From Sulfitobacter sabulilitoris (lineage in GTDB: Bacteria > Pseudomonadota > Alphaproteobacteria > Rhodobacterales > Rhodobacteraceae), in NCBI RefSeq assembly GCF_005887615.1, contig NZ_VANS01000001.1, forward strand, positions 1,227,415-1,291,414: DNA of 64,000 nt, read 5' to 3'. Positions 28,549 to 37,356 of this stretch are shown one piece after another (positions within the stretch are counted from its first letter, which is position 1; each line of letters opens with the position of its first letter). Both the position numbers and the translations under genes were made by a program. The notes beneath the pieces were generated by a model. It was not told the DNA's origin and did not search any database. It saw nothing but the letters and a program-made list of their open reading frames with translations.

Positions 28549-29838
28549 ATGTCGCAGCCGCTTCGTCTTGGTATCGCAGGTCTGGGCACGGTCGGTGTCG
28601 GCGTGGTCAAGATCGTGCGCAAGCACGCGGCCTTGCTGCACGCGCGCACCGGGCGCGACGTGGTGATCTCCGCCGTCAGCGCCCGCAGCCGAGACAAGGA
28701 TCGGGGCGTGTCGCTCAAGTCCTATGCCTGGGAGGACGACCCTGTGGCCTTGGCGACGCGCGACGATGTCGATGTGTTCGTGGAACTTATCGGCGGCGAA
28801 GACGGCCCCGCCCGGGACGCGGTCGCGGCGGCATTGGCCGCAGGCAAGGACGTGGTCACCGCCAACAAGGCCATGCTGGCCCTTCACGGTCAGGAGCTGG
28901 CCCTGGCCGCCGAAGCCGCGGACCGCACGATCAAGTTCGAAGCGGCGGTGGCGGGCGGTATTCCGGTCATCAAGACGCTGATGGAGGCGCTCGCCGGAAA
29001 CGAGATCACGCGCGTGATGGGCGTGATGAACGGGTCGTGCAACTACATGCTGACCCGTATGGAAAGCGCGGGCCTGACCTATGACCAGGTCTTTGCCGAA
29101 GCCGACGGGCTTGGATATCTCGAAGCCGATCCCGCGCTCGACGTGGGCGGCATCGACGCCGCGCACAAGCTGGCGATCCTGTCCTCCATCGCCTTCGGCA
29201 CCAAGGTGGATTTCGCCGGAATCGAACTGGAAGGGATCGAACGGGTCAGCATCGAGGACATCCATGCCGCCGCCGACATGGGATACAAGATCAAGTTGCT
29301 GGGCGTGGCGCAGATCACCGGGCGCGGTCTCGAGCAGCGCATGCAGCCCTGCCTGGTGCCCGATACCTCGCCGCTGGGCCAGCTTGAGGGCGGCACCAAC
29401 ATGGTGGTGATCGAAGGCGACAGCATCGGTCAGGTGGTGTTGCGCGGTCCGGGCGCCGGCGAAGGTCCGACCGCCAGCGCGGTGATGTCGGATGTGCTGG
29501 ACCTGGCGCGCGGCGGCGCGCGCGGCCCCGTCTTTGGCCAGCCGGCAAAGGATCTGCGCACCAGCACGCCCGCGACCTCGCAACTGCCCGCGCCCTATTA
29601 CCTGCGGATGTCGCTTGACGACAAACCCGGCGCACTGGCGAAAATCGCCAAGGTGCTGGGCGAGGCCGGCGTCAGCATCGACCGGATGCGGCAGTACGGC
29701 CACCGCGAAACCGTGGCCCCGGTCCTGATCGTGACGCACAAGACAACGCCCGCTGCCCTGGGTCAGGCGCTGTCCGCCATGGCCGAAAGCGGCGTGATGG
29801 CCACCAGCCCCGTCGCCCTGCGCATCGAGGAAGTGTAA
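28549..29838 (+). CDS. hom: Homoserine dehydrogenase
   Basis: A 429-residue enzyme that reduces aspartate semialdehyde to homoserine for threonine and methionine synthesis. The N-terminal nucleotide-binding motif is GIAGLGTVGVGVVK. The substrate-binding and dimer domain includes VMGVMNGSCNYMLTRME and ADGLGYLEADPALDVGGIDAAHKLAIL. A C-terminal ACT domain (YLRMSLDDKPGALAKIAKVLGEAGVSI) points to feedback control by an amino acid. It is followed 122 bp later by glpX on the same strand. Confidence 0.96.
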   Translation: MSQPLRLGIAGLGTVGVGVVKIVRKHAALLHARTGRDVVISAVSARSRDKDRGVSLKSYAWEDDPVALATRDDVDVFVELIGGEDGPARDAVAAALAAGKDVVTANKAMLALHGQELALAAEAADRTIKFEAAVAGGIPVIKTLMEALAGNEITRVMGVMNGSCNYMLTRMESAGLTYDQVFAEADGLGYLEADPALDVGGIDAAHKLAILSSIAFGTKVDFAGIELEGIERVSIEDIHAAADMGYKIKLLGVAQITGRGLEQRMQPCLVPDTSPLGQLEGGTNMVVIEGDSIGQVVLRGPGAGEGPTASAVMSDVLDLARGGARGPVFGQPAKDLRTSTPATSQLPAPYYLRMSLDDKPGALAKIAKVLGEAGVSIDRMRQYGHRETVAPVLIVTHKTTPAALGQALSAMAESGVMATSPVALRIEEV

Positions 29839-29960
29839 CGCCGTGCCGCACCATCGGCCCGCGCCCTGTGCGGCGCGGCGCCAGCCCGGCCTTGTGCGGC
29901 GCGCGGCGCACCGCTACACCCGGACAACCGAATGAAAGCCCTGCCAAAAGGACGACCTCC

Positions 29961-30929
29961 ATGCCCTCTTCCGCCCAATTCCAAGACCGTATGCTGTCGC
30001 TGGGCCTTGCCCGCGTGTCGGAGGCCGCGGCGCTGGCCTCGGCCCGGCTGATCGGTCACGGCGACGAAAAAGCCGCCGATCAGGCGGCGGTCAACGCCAT
30101 GCGCGAACAGCTGAACCTGCTGGACATCGCCGGTGTGGTGGTCATCGGCGAGGGCGAGCGCGACGAGGCGCCGATGCTGTATATCGGCGAGGAAGTAGGC
30201 ACCGGCAACGGCCCCGGCGTCGATATCGCCCTTGATCCGCTTGAGGGCACGACACTTACCGCCAAGGACATGCCCAACGCGCTGACGGTCATCGCGATGG
30301 GGCCGCGCGGATCCATGTTGCACGCGCCGGATGTCTATATGGACAAGCTTGCCATCGGTCCCGGCTTTGCCAGGGACGTGGTCACGCTGGATATGAGCCA
30401 CGCCGAGCGCGTCGAGGCGCTGGCCCGCGCCAAGGGGTGCGAGACCTCCGACATCACTGTCTGCATCCTCGAACGCCCGCGACATGACGAAATGATCGCC
30501 GCCGTTCGCAGCACCGGCGCCGCGATCCGGCTGATCACCGATGGCGATGTCGCGGGGGTCATGCACTGTGCCGATCCGATGACCGGGATCGACATGTACA
30601 TGGGTGCGGGCGGTGCACCCGAGGGCGTGCTGGCCGCCGCCGCGCTGAAATGCATGGGCGGCCAGATGTACGGCCGCCTGCTGTTTCGCAACGATGACGA
30701 ACGCGGCCGCGCCAGCAAGGCCGGGATCACCGATTTCGACCGCATCTATTCGCGCGACGAGATGGTGACGCAGGACGTGATCTTTGCCGCCACCGGCGTC
30801 ACCGGCGGCAACATCCTGCCAGGTGTGCGGCGCGAGGTCGGCTGGATGACCACCGAGACGCTGATCATGCGGTCCAAGACCGGATCGGTGCGGCGGATCA
30901 ATTACCGCACGCCCGTCGAAAAGACCTGA
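29961..30929 (+). CDS. glpX: Class II fructose-1,6-bisphosphatase GlpX
   Basis: A 322-residue enzyme that hydrolyses fructose-1,6-bisphosphate in gluconeogenesis; many alphaproteobacteria use this class. Metal-site motifs are visible: GEGERDEAPMLYIGEE and DIALDPLEGTT near residue 85. The ATG at 29961 is the family start. An hom-glpX pairing occurs in related genomes. The final segment (INYRTPVEKT) is complete. Confidence 0.95.
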   Translation: MPSSAQFQDRMLSLGLARVSEAAALASARLIGHGDEKAADQAAVNAMREQLNLLDIAGVVVIGEGERDEAPMLYIGEEVGTGNGPGVDIALDPLEGTTLTAKDMPNALTVIAMGPRGSMLHAPDVYMDKLAIGPGFARDVVTLDMSHAERVEALARAKGCETSDITVCILERPRHDEMIAAVRSTGAAIRLITDGDVAGVMHCADPMTGIDMYMGAGGAPEGVLAAAALKCMGGQMYGRLLFRNDDERGRASKAGITDFDRIYSRDEMVTQDVIFAATGVTGGNILPGVRREVGWMTTETLIMRSKTGSVRRINYRTPVEKT

Positions 30930-30999
30930 GAGCCGCCCCTGTGGCAGGCGTCGGACCCGCGTACGGGAAATTTTGGCAGGTTGAGGCAGGGGTGTGGTG

Positions 31000-32739
31000 A
31001 TGTCGTTTCTGGGCGTTGAGGCATCCCTGACCGGGCGGCGCTGGATCGGTCCGGATATCGAGGTCGCGCGCGCGGCGGAGGCCTTGGCGCAGCAGTCGCA
31101 ATTGCCTGCCGCCGTGTGCCAGGTGCTGGCACGGCGCGGTGTGGCGGCAGAGGATGCGGAGGCGTTTCTGGCGCCCTCCCTGCGCGACCTGTTGCCCGAC
31201 CCGCGATCCCTGCGCGACATGGAAAAGGCGGCGACCCGGTTTCTGACCGCCGTGACCCGGCGCCAGAAGATCGCGGTCTTTGCCGATTACGACGTGGATG
31301 GCGGCAGTTCGGCGGCGTTGTTGCTGGTGTGGCTGCGCCACATGGGACACCGCGCGACCTTGTACATTCCCGACCGGATCGACGAGGGCTATGGCCCCAA
31401 CGACGCGGCGATGGCGGCGCTGGCGCGCGATCACGACCTGATCGTCTGCGTCGATTGCGGTACGCTGTCGCACGGCCCCGTGGCAGCGGCGGTGGGCGCG
31501 GACGTGATCGTCCTGGACCACCACCTGGGGGCGGAAACCCTGCCGCCCGCGCTGGCCGTGGTGAATCCCAACCGCCAGGACGAGGATGGCGCGCTGGCGC
31601 ATTTATGCGCGGCGGGGGTGGTTTTTCTGATGCTGGTCGAAGTCGGCAGGCAACTGCGCGAGACCGGCGCCAAGGGACCCGACCTCATGGCGTTGCTGGA
31701 TCTCGTGGCGCTGGCCACGGTCGCGGATGTCGCGCCGCTGGTCGGTGTGAACCGCGCCTTTGTGCGGCAGGGCCTGCGCGTGATGGCGCGCCGCGACCGG
31801 CCCGGATTGGCCGCGCTGGCGGATGTGGCGCGGATGGACACCGCCCCCGCCGCCTATCACCTGGGCTTTCTGCTGGGTCCGCGCGTCAATGCGGGCGGGC
31901 GTATCGGCGCGGCGGATCTGGGCGCGCGCCTGCTGGCCTGCGACAGCCCGCACGAGGCCGCCGCGCTGGCCGAGCGTCTGGATCACCTCAATACCGAACG
32001 GCGCGAGATCGAGGCCGCAGTGCGCGCCGCCGCGATGGAGCAGGCCGAAGCCCGTGGCTTTGACGCGCCACTGGTCTGGGCCGCCGGCGCGGGCTGGCAC
32101 CCCGGTGTCGTCGGCATCGTCGCCTCGCGGCTCAAGGAAGCGTCCAATCGCCCGGCCATCGTGATCGGGCTGGAGGACGGCATCGGCAAGGGATCGGGCC
32201 GGTCCATCTCCGGCATCGACCTGGGCGCCCCGATCCAGCGGCTGGCCGCCGAAGGTCTGCTGCAAAAAGGCGGTGGTCACAAGATGGCCGCCGGGCTGAC
32301 GGTGGCCGAGGACAAGCTGGAGGCGGCGATGGAACGGCTGGCTGAGTTGCTGGCCCGGCAAGGGGCGCATCTGACCGGCGCCGCCGACCTGCGGCTGGAC
32401 GGCACGCTGATGCCGGGTGCCGCCACGGTCGACCTGACCGAAATGGTCGAACAGGCCGGTCCCTTTGGGGCAGGCGCCCCTGCCCCGCGCTATGGCTTTG
32501 CCGACATGCGCATCAAGTTCGCCAAGCGCGTCGGCGACAGCCACCTCAAGCTGAGCTTCGACGACGGGATGGGCACGGCGATGGAAGCGATCTGCTTTGG
32601 CGCCTACGACGGCCCGCTTGGCCCGACGCTCGAGGCGCACGGCGGCGCGCGGTTCCACCTTGCCGGGCGCCTCGACATCAACAGCTTTCGCGGCCGGCAG
32701 ACCGTGCAACTGCGGCTTGAGGATGCGGCGCGCGCCTGA
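31000..32739 (+). CDS. recJ: Single-stranded-DNA-specific exonuclease RecJ
   Basis: A 579-residue 5'-3' exonuclease of recombination and mismatch repair. The DHH-family metal motifs are present: FADYDVDGGSSAA, VDCGTLSHG and LDHHLGAE. The DHHA1 domain carries GKGSGRSISGIDLG and GGGHKMAAGLTV. The ATG at 31000 is used; a GTG two codons earlier (30994) is also possible. Confidence 0.95.
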   Translation: MSFLGVEASLTGRRWIGPDIEVARAAEALAQQSQLPAAVCQVLARRGVAAEDAEAFLAPSLRDLLPDPRSLRDMEKAATRFLTAVTRRQKIAVFADYDVDGGSSAALLLVWLRHMGHRATLYIPDRIDEGYGPNDAAMAALARDHDLIVCVDCGTLSHGPVAAAVGADVIVLDHHLGAETLPPALAVVNPNRQDEDGALAHLCAAGVVFLMLVEVGRQLRETGAKGPDLMALLDLVALATVADVAPLVGVNRAFVRQGLRVMARRDRPGLAALADVARMDTAPAAYHLGFLLGPRVNAGGRIGAADLGARLLACDSPHEAAALAERLDHLNTERREIEAAVRAAAMEQAEARGFDAPLVWAAGAGWHPGVVGIVASRLKEASNRPAIVIGLEDGIGKGSGRSISGIDLGAPIQRLAAEGLLQKGGGHKMAAGLTVAEDKLEAAMERLAELLARQGAHLTGAADLRLDGTLMPGAATVDLTEMVEQAGPFGAGAPAPRYGFADMRIKFAKRVGDSHLKLSFDDGMGTAMEAICFGAYDGPLGPTLEAHGGARFHLAGRLDINSFRGRQTVQLRLEDAARA

Positions 32740-32830
32740 CTCATTGCCGTGCGGATATTTCTGCCAATGCCCTGAAATTTCCGCTTGCGCCGCTGGCCGG
32801 GATTGCCTAATCACCCCTCACGACAAGAGT

Positions 32831-32905
32831 GGCCCGTTCGTCTATCGGTTAGGACGCCAGGTTTTCAACCTGGAAAGAGGGGTTCGATTCCCCTACGGGC
32901 TGCCA
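32831..32905 (+). tRNA. tRNA-Glu (TTC anticodon)
   Basis: A 75-nt cloverleaf with acceptor stem GGCCCGT paired with ACGGGCT, the D-arm around GTCTATCGGTTAGGACG, the anticodon stem-loop CCAGG-TTTTCAA-CCTGG with TTC at its centre, the T-arm GGGGTTCGATTCCCC and an encoded CCA. Its 3' end is the integration site of the downstream element and is kept intact. Confidence 0.95.
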
Positions 32906-32908
32906 CTT
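32886..32908 (+). repeat. attL: direct repeat at the tRNA-Glu 3' end
   Basis: The 23-bp sequence beginning GATTCCCCTACGGGCTGCCA and ending CTT recurs exactly at 45078-45100. It covers the 3' part of the T-arm, the acceptor and CCA of tRNA-Glu. The tyrosine integrase gene starts its 3' end 80 bp away. Confidence 0.9.
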
Positions 32909-32987
32909 CTCCCCACAAAATACTGATATCTCTCTGCTTTCCATTTGGAAGTGTCCCATGATTTGCAGGCCGTGGGACACTTAGCTC

Positions 32988-34115
32988 TCAATCTTGCGTC
33001 GCACGACGGGCAGCCGCTTGTTTTGCCAGCCCAGCTCGGCGGAATTTTTTAGTGTAGATTTCAGCAGTTCTCACATCGCTATGTGACAAGACTGACATCA
33101 CCTCGTAAACTGACCCACCTTGCTCAGCGATCTCTTCTGCGCGGGCTTTCCGGATGCCGTGCTGCGATCGTGTCGCCTTGATGGCATTCTTACCGTTGTC
33201 ATCAACTTCAGCAGCGCAGAGCCCCGCTGCGATGATCCACTTCCTGACGCGATTGTCGAGGCTGCCGGACGAAGCAAACTGCTTCCCGTGTTCAGTGAGA
33301 AGGTAAGCAGGGGCATCTTCAGGAAGGCCCGCAAGCTCCATCATGAGTTCAACGCTCATTGGAACTTCCACTGGCTGGGATCCCTTTTTGCTTGGTTGCC
33401 AAGAAAGCACCTGATGGTCGCCGCGGAAGACCTCGTGCTCGGGGCCAAGAAGGTGGGTATCGCCGATCCGACCAGCAGTATCGTTGGCCAGAAGGAACCA
33501 TCTGCGCGCCATGGTTCCAGGACCGTGGAAGGCGAGGAATTTTGCCTTGTCTTCTTTGCTCCATGGAACAGCTCCCCCTTTCGATACATGAGGGTTGGAC
33601 ACTTGGAATACCGGGCTGTCCACCGGAAATCCGCACTCCTCCCCCCAACGGTAGGCTGCACGGAGAGCCTTCAGACAAGTCGCCGCTGCTCCGGTTTTCG
33701 ATCCAAATGAATTCCTGATATGAGCGAATGCGGTTTTTGGCATTGAGGCTTTGACACCACCCATACGAGCTTTGCCATTCGGCGTCCGACAATCACATGC
33801 CTGCCTTAATCCACGCTCGCGGCTCTCCAGCGTTTTCTTGCTGAGGTTTCCCGCCTGCACCTGCACTTTCATCCAGTCTACATACTGCTCACGCAACTCA
33901 TCCAATGATCCTTTATTCGGCGTATCTGAAAGACTTTTGATCAGCTTTTGATCAAAGCGAGCCGCCTCGTAATGCGCGTGGAAATCAGGATGGGATGGAC
34001 CAACTGGGATCGTGATTTTCTTTTCTCTCTTGCCTTCAACCCGAACGCGCCAACGCAACTTTCCCGCTGGCGTCTCCTCCTTGCACAAACCGGGAAAATC
34101 AAATCCGACCTTCAT
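32988..34115 (-). CDS. Tyrosine recombinase/integrase
   Basis: A 375-residue phage-type integrase. Catalytic residues can be placed: Arg216 in NDTAGRIGD, HxxR as His319-Gly-Ile-Arg322 (SQHGIRKARAEE), His345 in LSHSD and the nucleophile Tyr354 in AEIYTKKF. The N-terminal half contains the arm- and core-binding domains. It reads toward attL, the usual position for tRNA-targeting integrases. The start at 34115 overlaps the stop of the next small gene (ATGA). It is expected to act at the 23-bp tRNA-Glu core. Confidence 0.92.
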   Translation of the reverse strand: MKVGFDFPGLCKEETPAGKLRWRVRVEGKREKKITIPVGPSHPDFHAHYEAARFDQKLIKSLSDTPNKGSLDELREQYVDWMKVQVQAGNLSKKTLESRERGLRQACDCRTPNGKARMGGVKASMPKTAFAHIRNSFGSKTGAAATCLKALRAAYRWGEECGFPVDSPVFQVSNPHVSKGGAVPWSKEDKAKFLAFHGPGTMARRWFLLANDTAGRIGDTHLLGPEHEVFRGDHQVLSWQPSKKGSQPVEVPMSVELMMELAGLPEDAPAYLLTEHGKQFASSGSLDNRVRKWIIAAGLCAAEVDDNGKNAIKATRSQHGIRKARAEEIAEQGGSVYEVMSVLSHSDVRTAEIYTKKFRRAGLAKQAAARRATQD

Positions 34116-34333
34116 GCCACTTCCTCCCAGCACAGCGCATCATTGTTGGCAGCGGAGAGACCTACCGTCGGATCCTTACCTTCCGGAGCAAAAGCAATAT
34201 CCACGCGAATTCCTCCATTCGGTTCGACGTGGATTGCCGCCGGAGTGAGGCCGGCAGCGCGGATTGCTTGGATAAGGTTGCCGACGGAAGCTTTTGTCAG
34301 TTTTGGTGCGGGCATTCTGTTTGCCTCTTTCAT
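34112..34333 (-). CDS. Small protein co-translated with the integrase
   Basis: A 73-residue product (MKEANRMPAPKLTKASVGNLIQAIRAAG...) whose stop overlaps the integrase start. The N-terminal helical part is followed by a strand-rich part with VEPNGGIRVDIAF. Position suggests a role in integration or excision, but no excisionase-type helix-turn-helix is clear. A longer open frame begins at 34393. Confidence 0.55.
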   Translation of the reverse strand: MKEANRMPAPKLTKASVGNLIQAIRAAGLTPAAIHVEPNGGIRVDIAFAPEGKDPTVGLSAANNDALCWEEVA

Positions 34334-34546
34334 GCTTTCTTCGCGATTTCGCGAGCGGTTGCGTTGCTTGCGAACAGCCTCAGGCCCTCGCAAACAGAAA
34401 TTCGGCTCACATGGAGAAAAAAGAATTCACGGGTTTGATCCCCCCGGCAGCGAGAAATGGGAACAAGTCCATCATCTCCCGCCGGAGGGTTTATGTCCAC
34501 GTTATCATGTCGTTACGGGAATGAATCGAAAGTCAGAGATGGCAAG

Positions 34547-34972
34547 CTATTTCTTCAACTCTCGGGCAAGCTCCTCAGCATTCTGAAGTTTCACAACGTC
34601 AGAGAGGCGATCTGCGAGGTTTTTGAATGACGATCGCAGCCAAATCAGAGCATCTCCCTGTTCAGTCGTCGCGGATTCCTCATGGCCGCCAGACATGTCG
34701 CACTCGTCGTGAACGAACCATGTCTGGGTCTCGCCCAGGATAGCTGGTTCGAGACTACTGGCGAGGTCCCGCAATGTTGCGATCCAATCTCGTGAGAAGT
34801 TCTCCGCTGAGAGCTCGCCACGACGGAGGTTGCTGAGGTGTTCGAACTGTTCTTCGTTCAGCACCCCCGCTCGCTCCGCATTGGCAAATGCGGCTACGAC
34901 ACCTTCAGCTGCCGTTAATGCGTTAACGATCCCGCGCGTGATCGGCTCAGAGTTCTTCCGTGAGTCAGTCAT
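34547..34972 (-). CDS. Unknown element-encoded protein
   Basis: A 141-residue acidic, helical protein (MTDSRKNSEPITRGIVNALTAAEGVVAAFANAERAG...). The ATG at 34972 has GAGGGAG upstream. It overlaps by 8 bp the preceding gene on the same strand, so it belongs to the replication-gene operon. I do not recognise the family. Confidence 0.6.
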   Translation of the reverse strand: MTDSRKNSEPITRGIVNALTAAEGVVAAFANAERAGVLNEEQFEHLSNLRRGELSAENFSRDWIATLRDLASSLEPAILGETQTWFVHDECDMSGGHEESATTEQGDALIWLRSSFKNLADRLSDVVKLQNAEELARELKK

Positions 34973-35315
34973 GAACGGCTCCCTCACGCTCAACCTCGAA
35001 ATTGAAGCAACCATCGGCTTTCGGTCTTGAAAGCGAGTTGGTGAGAGAGTTCCGCAGCAGCTTAATCTCATTGATGTGGATCGAAACGGTCTCGCAGACG
35101 CTGAGATGATAGCCCCCCAAAAGTTCCAGCGATGCGAGAGCCCTACAAAGGGCGCGGCGGGCTATCCCGCCTGAGAGGGGCAGCTCCTCAGGCAGTTTCT
35201 GGGCTGTCCGCAGCTCCCTGCGCCCACACAGCAGAAATACTACATTCTGGAGGGCTTCTTGATGGACTTCTGCAAAGCGGTGCAGTCCGGTGGTCGTCTT
35301 TGGAATATCGAACAT
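34965..35315 (-). CDS. Unknown element-encoded protein
   Basis: A 116-residue protein (MFDIPKTTTGLHRFAEVHQEALQNVVFLLCGRRELRTAQKL...). The chosen ATG has GGAG 6 nt upstream; two earlier in-frame starts (35327 and 35351) are possible. It overlaps the 3' end of the primase-like gene by 128 bp in another frame, and the next gene by 8 bp. No motif is recognised. Confidence 0.55.
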   Translation of the reverse strand: MFDIPKTTTGLHRFAEVHQEALQNVVFLLCGRRELRTAQKLPEELPLSGGIARRALCRALASLELLGGYHLSVCETVSIHINEIKLLRNSLTNSLSRPKADGCFNFEVEREGAVHD

Positions 35316-37065
35316 GATGTTCTCCATTCGGTGCCCACGGCGGTATGCCATGGGTTACAAGATCGGCGTCCTCTCCCTTCTCAGTTGCCGTAGGCGAAGC
35401 CATCAGGCTTCCAATCGGATTCCGGTCGATGTGGGCTTGGTTTCCCGCTGCCTTCGCCAAAAGGGCGGCGAGAAACCCAGCCTGCATCGCGCCATCCAAG
35501 AATGAACTTTCCACATCATCACTGGGCCTCTTCACGTCTTGTGGTCCAACCTGCATGCCGCTTATCCGAGAGCCTTCTATGATCTTGTCGCTGGCCACAG
35601 CTTGCTTGCCTGACGCTCCTCCCCTTTTCCCCGTCCCGGCTTCTTCGCCTTTTTGTTCGCGATCTGGGCACAGAGGTGGGGTATCAGACCCAGTCCTCCG
35701 CTCTTCCTCGGGACCTCGGATCTGGCTACGCCCCTGTAGTGGACACGGACCTGTCCACGGGCGACGCGACCCCATATTATCAAGCAAGCCGGCCTTTTTT
35801 TGCGCGTAATACTTGCTTCTGCTAATGCTGAGAGCGCGCCAAGGTTCAGTCCGTGTAGCGTTGTTCTTACTGAGAAACTCTTCCCTGGAAACGGCACCTT
35901 TTTCGGCGCGTCTCTGCCTTTCTCGCGCGGCATTGCGGCGCTTCTTTTCCTCTTCAGGCATGATCTGCTTCAGATTGAGATCACGAGCCATTTCTGCTGG
36001 AACATCAAGTTTCTCTGCGATGGTCGCCCCTGAGTAGTAGTATCTTCCTTCGCTTCCGGGAGCGCCCGCAGAAGCTGGATGTTTTGTCTTCTCGATGGCC
36101 TGATGTGCGACCGCGGTCACTTCAGAAGGCTCAAGCCCTGGGGTGGCGATGCTTGCCATCGCCTCCACTTCCCTCTCGATGTTGCCGACGTCATGCAGGT
36201 GGGTCAAGCAGGTGGCGTAAAGATGCAGCCATGTGTTTCGGGAGCCTTCTTGGATGCGGCCGCCATGGGCGATCCTGACCGTCTCGAGGTCTTCCAAGAT
36301 GAGCTTGAAGCGTCGCGATTGCGTCAATCCCTCTGGCACTTTTTGCGGCGCCGTTTTTAGGCCCCTTCTGGTTCTCTTCCTCTGCTCAAACAGAGTCCGG
36401 CGCGGCTTCCCGACAGAACTGAAGATCTGATCCGCAAGCCAATCAAAACTGTGGCGAAGGCCGGTCCCGCCACTTACACGGACCTCCTTTCCCACCTTTT
36501 CATTGATGGTTCCGGGGATGCGGAACACACGCGAGCTATCTTTGCAGCTTTTATCCACTCCGAACGACGCCGAGATCTCGATAAGTGCTTTCATGGCAGC
36601 CTGCCATCGTGGCCGCGCCGCGACTGGTATTTCTCGGATTAGCCAGATAGCCGCGAGACCACGACCTGACTGAGAAATAATCGAAGGCTGCGGAACATTT
36701 GAGCTCAGAAGCTTTGCAGCATATGCCGCCTGCACTTCATCAGGAGTTTTCCCCCGCCATTGCGGCGAGTTGAAGTAGTCCAGATCGACGTAGAGAGCGT
36801 TGAACGCGGCGAGGAACTTGCCTCGGCGTCCAAACCAAAATCTGTTGAGCGTCAGGTAGCTGGTCTGATCGAGGAACGAGGGCATATGTGCCAAAAGTGT
36901 TTCGCGTTCGAGCGATCGGGTTTCGACACGATCATTGTCGAATTTGATGAAGACTGCTGCGCGCCCGCGGCCTCCTTTTGGATGTAGAAAATCGCAATAT
37001 TCCTCAGCAGTTAGGCTTGAGATATTGTCGGCCGGGACGAATTCATCGAGGGATACATGTTGCAT
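35188..37065 (-). CDS. Primase-like plasmid-type replication protein
   Basis: A 625-residue protein. The N-terminal 200 residues look like an archaeo-eukaryotic-type primase (RepB/Prim-like): LYVDLDYF supplies the DxD pair (Asp94 and Asp96), SGRGLAAIWLI (133-143) and SSRVFRIPGTIN (177-188) are the other signatures. A possible helix-turn-helix (TIAEKLDVPAEMARDL) comes later, and the C-terminal 200 residues are charged and of low complexity. The last 60 codons overlap another gene in a different frame and may be a frameshifted tail. It probably initiates replication of the excised element at the repeats just upstream. Confidence 0.7.
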   Translation of the reverse strand: MQHVSLDEFVPADNISSLTAEEYCDFLHPKGGRGRAAVFIKFDNDRVETRSLERETLLAHMPSFLDQTSYLTLNRFWFGRRGKFLAAFNALYVDLDYFNSPQWRGKTPDEVQAAYAAKLLSSNVPQPSIISQSGRGLAAIWLIREIPVAARPRWQAAMKALIEISASFGVDKSCKDSSRVFRIPGTINEKVGKEVRVSGGTGLRHSFDWLADQIFSSVGKPRRTLFEQRKRTRRGLKTAPQKVPEGLTQSRRFKLILEDLETVRIAHGGRIQEGSRNTWLHLYATCLTHLHDVGNIEREVEAMASIATPGLEPSEVTAVAHQAIEKTKHPASAGAPGSEGRYYYSGATIAEKLDVPAEMARDLNLKQIMPEEEKKRRNAARERQRRAEKGAVSREEFLSKNNATRTEPWRALSISRSKYYAQKKAGLLDNMGSRRPWTGPCPLQGRSQIRGPEEERRTGSDTPPLCPDREQKGEEAGTGKRGGASGKQAVASDKIIEGSRISGMQVGPQDVKRPSDDVESSFLDGAMQAGFLAALLAKAAGNQAHIDRNPIGSLMASPTATEKGEDADLVTHGIPPWAPNGEHHVRYSKDDHRTAPLCRSPSRSPPECSISAVWAQGAADSPETA

Positions 37066-37180
37066 CCCGAGGAATTACGCCCGGCAGGCAGTTTGAGAAA
37101 AAAATGCATGGAAAAATCTTAGGCTGTTAAGGCCCCGCATGTCTCGATGAGGTCGACTATCTTCAGACCTGACCTTCGAA

Positions 37181-37269
37181 CCTACCGACTTTCAAGCTTA
37201 CCGACCGACTTTCGTCGAACAAACTTACGAACTTACTGACATTCGAACTAACCTACCGAACTTACCGAC
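37181..37269. repeat. Iteron-like direct repeat cluster, candidate replication origin
   Basis: Six copies of a 9-bp motif close to CYTACCGAC lie in the 291-bp gap between the divergent primase-like and KfrA-like genes, starting at 37181, 37197, 37224, 37232, 37252 and 37261. Copies 1, 2 and 6 match the motif; 3-5 differ at one or two bases. The flanks have A/T-rich stretches (37090-37130 and 37271-37285). It may be an origin or the operator of the KfrA-like protein. Confidence 0.55.
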
Positions 37270-37356
37270 CTCAGAAAAAAGTTGGTGAGTTTGTTTTCGG
37301 CTTTCCGATTTTGGACCCAGTTCCCTCCTGCATTCGACAAACACAGGAGAGAAACG

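Noticed and set aside
29839-29960. GC-rich direct repeats between hom and glpX
   Set aside because: Short GTGCGGCGCG-like repeats are expected by chance in this composition and form no clear structure.
37141-37285. Possible CRISPR array
   Set aside because: The repeated unit is only 9 bp, spacing is uneven (8 to 27 bp), and no cas gene is present.
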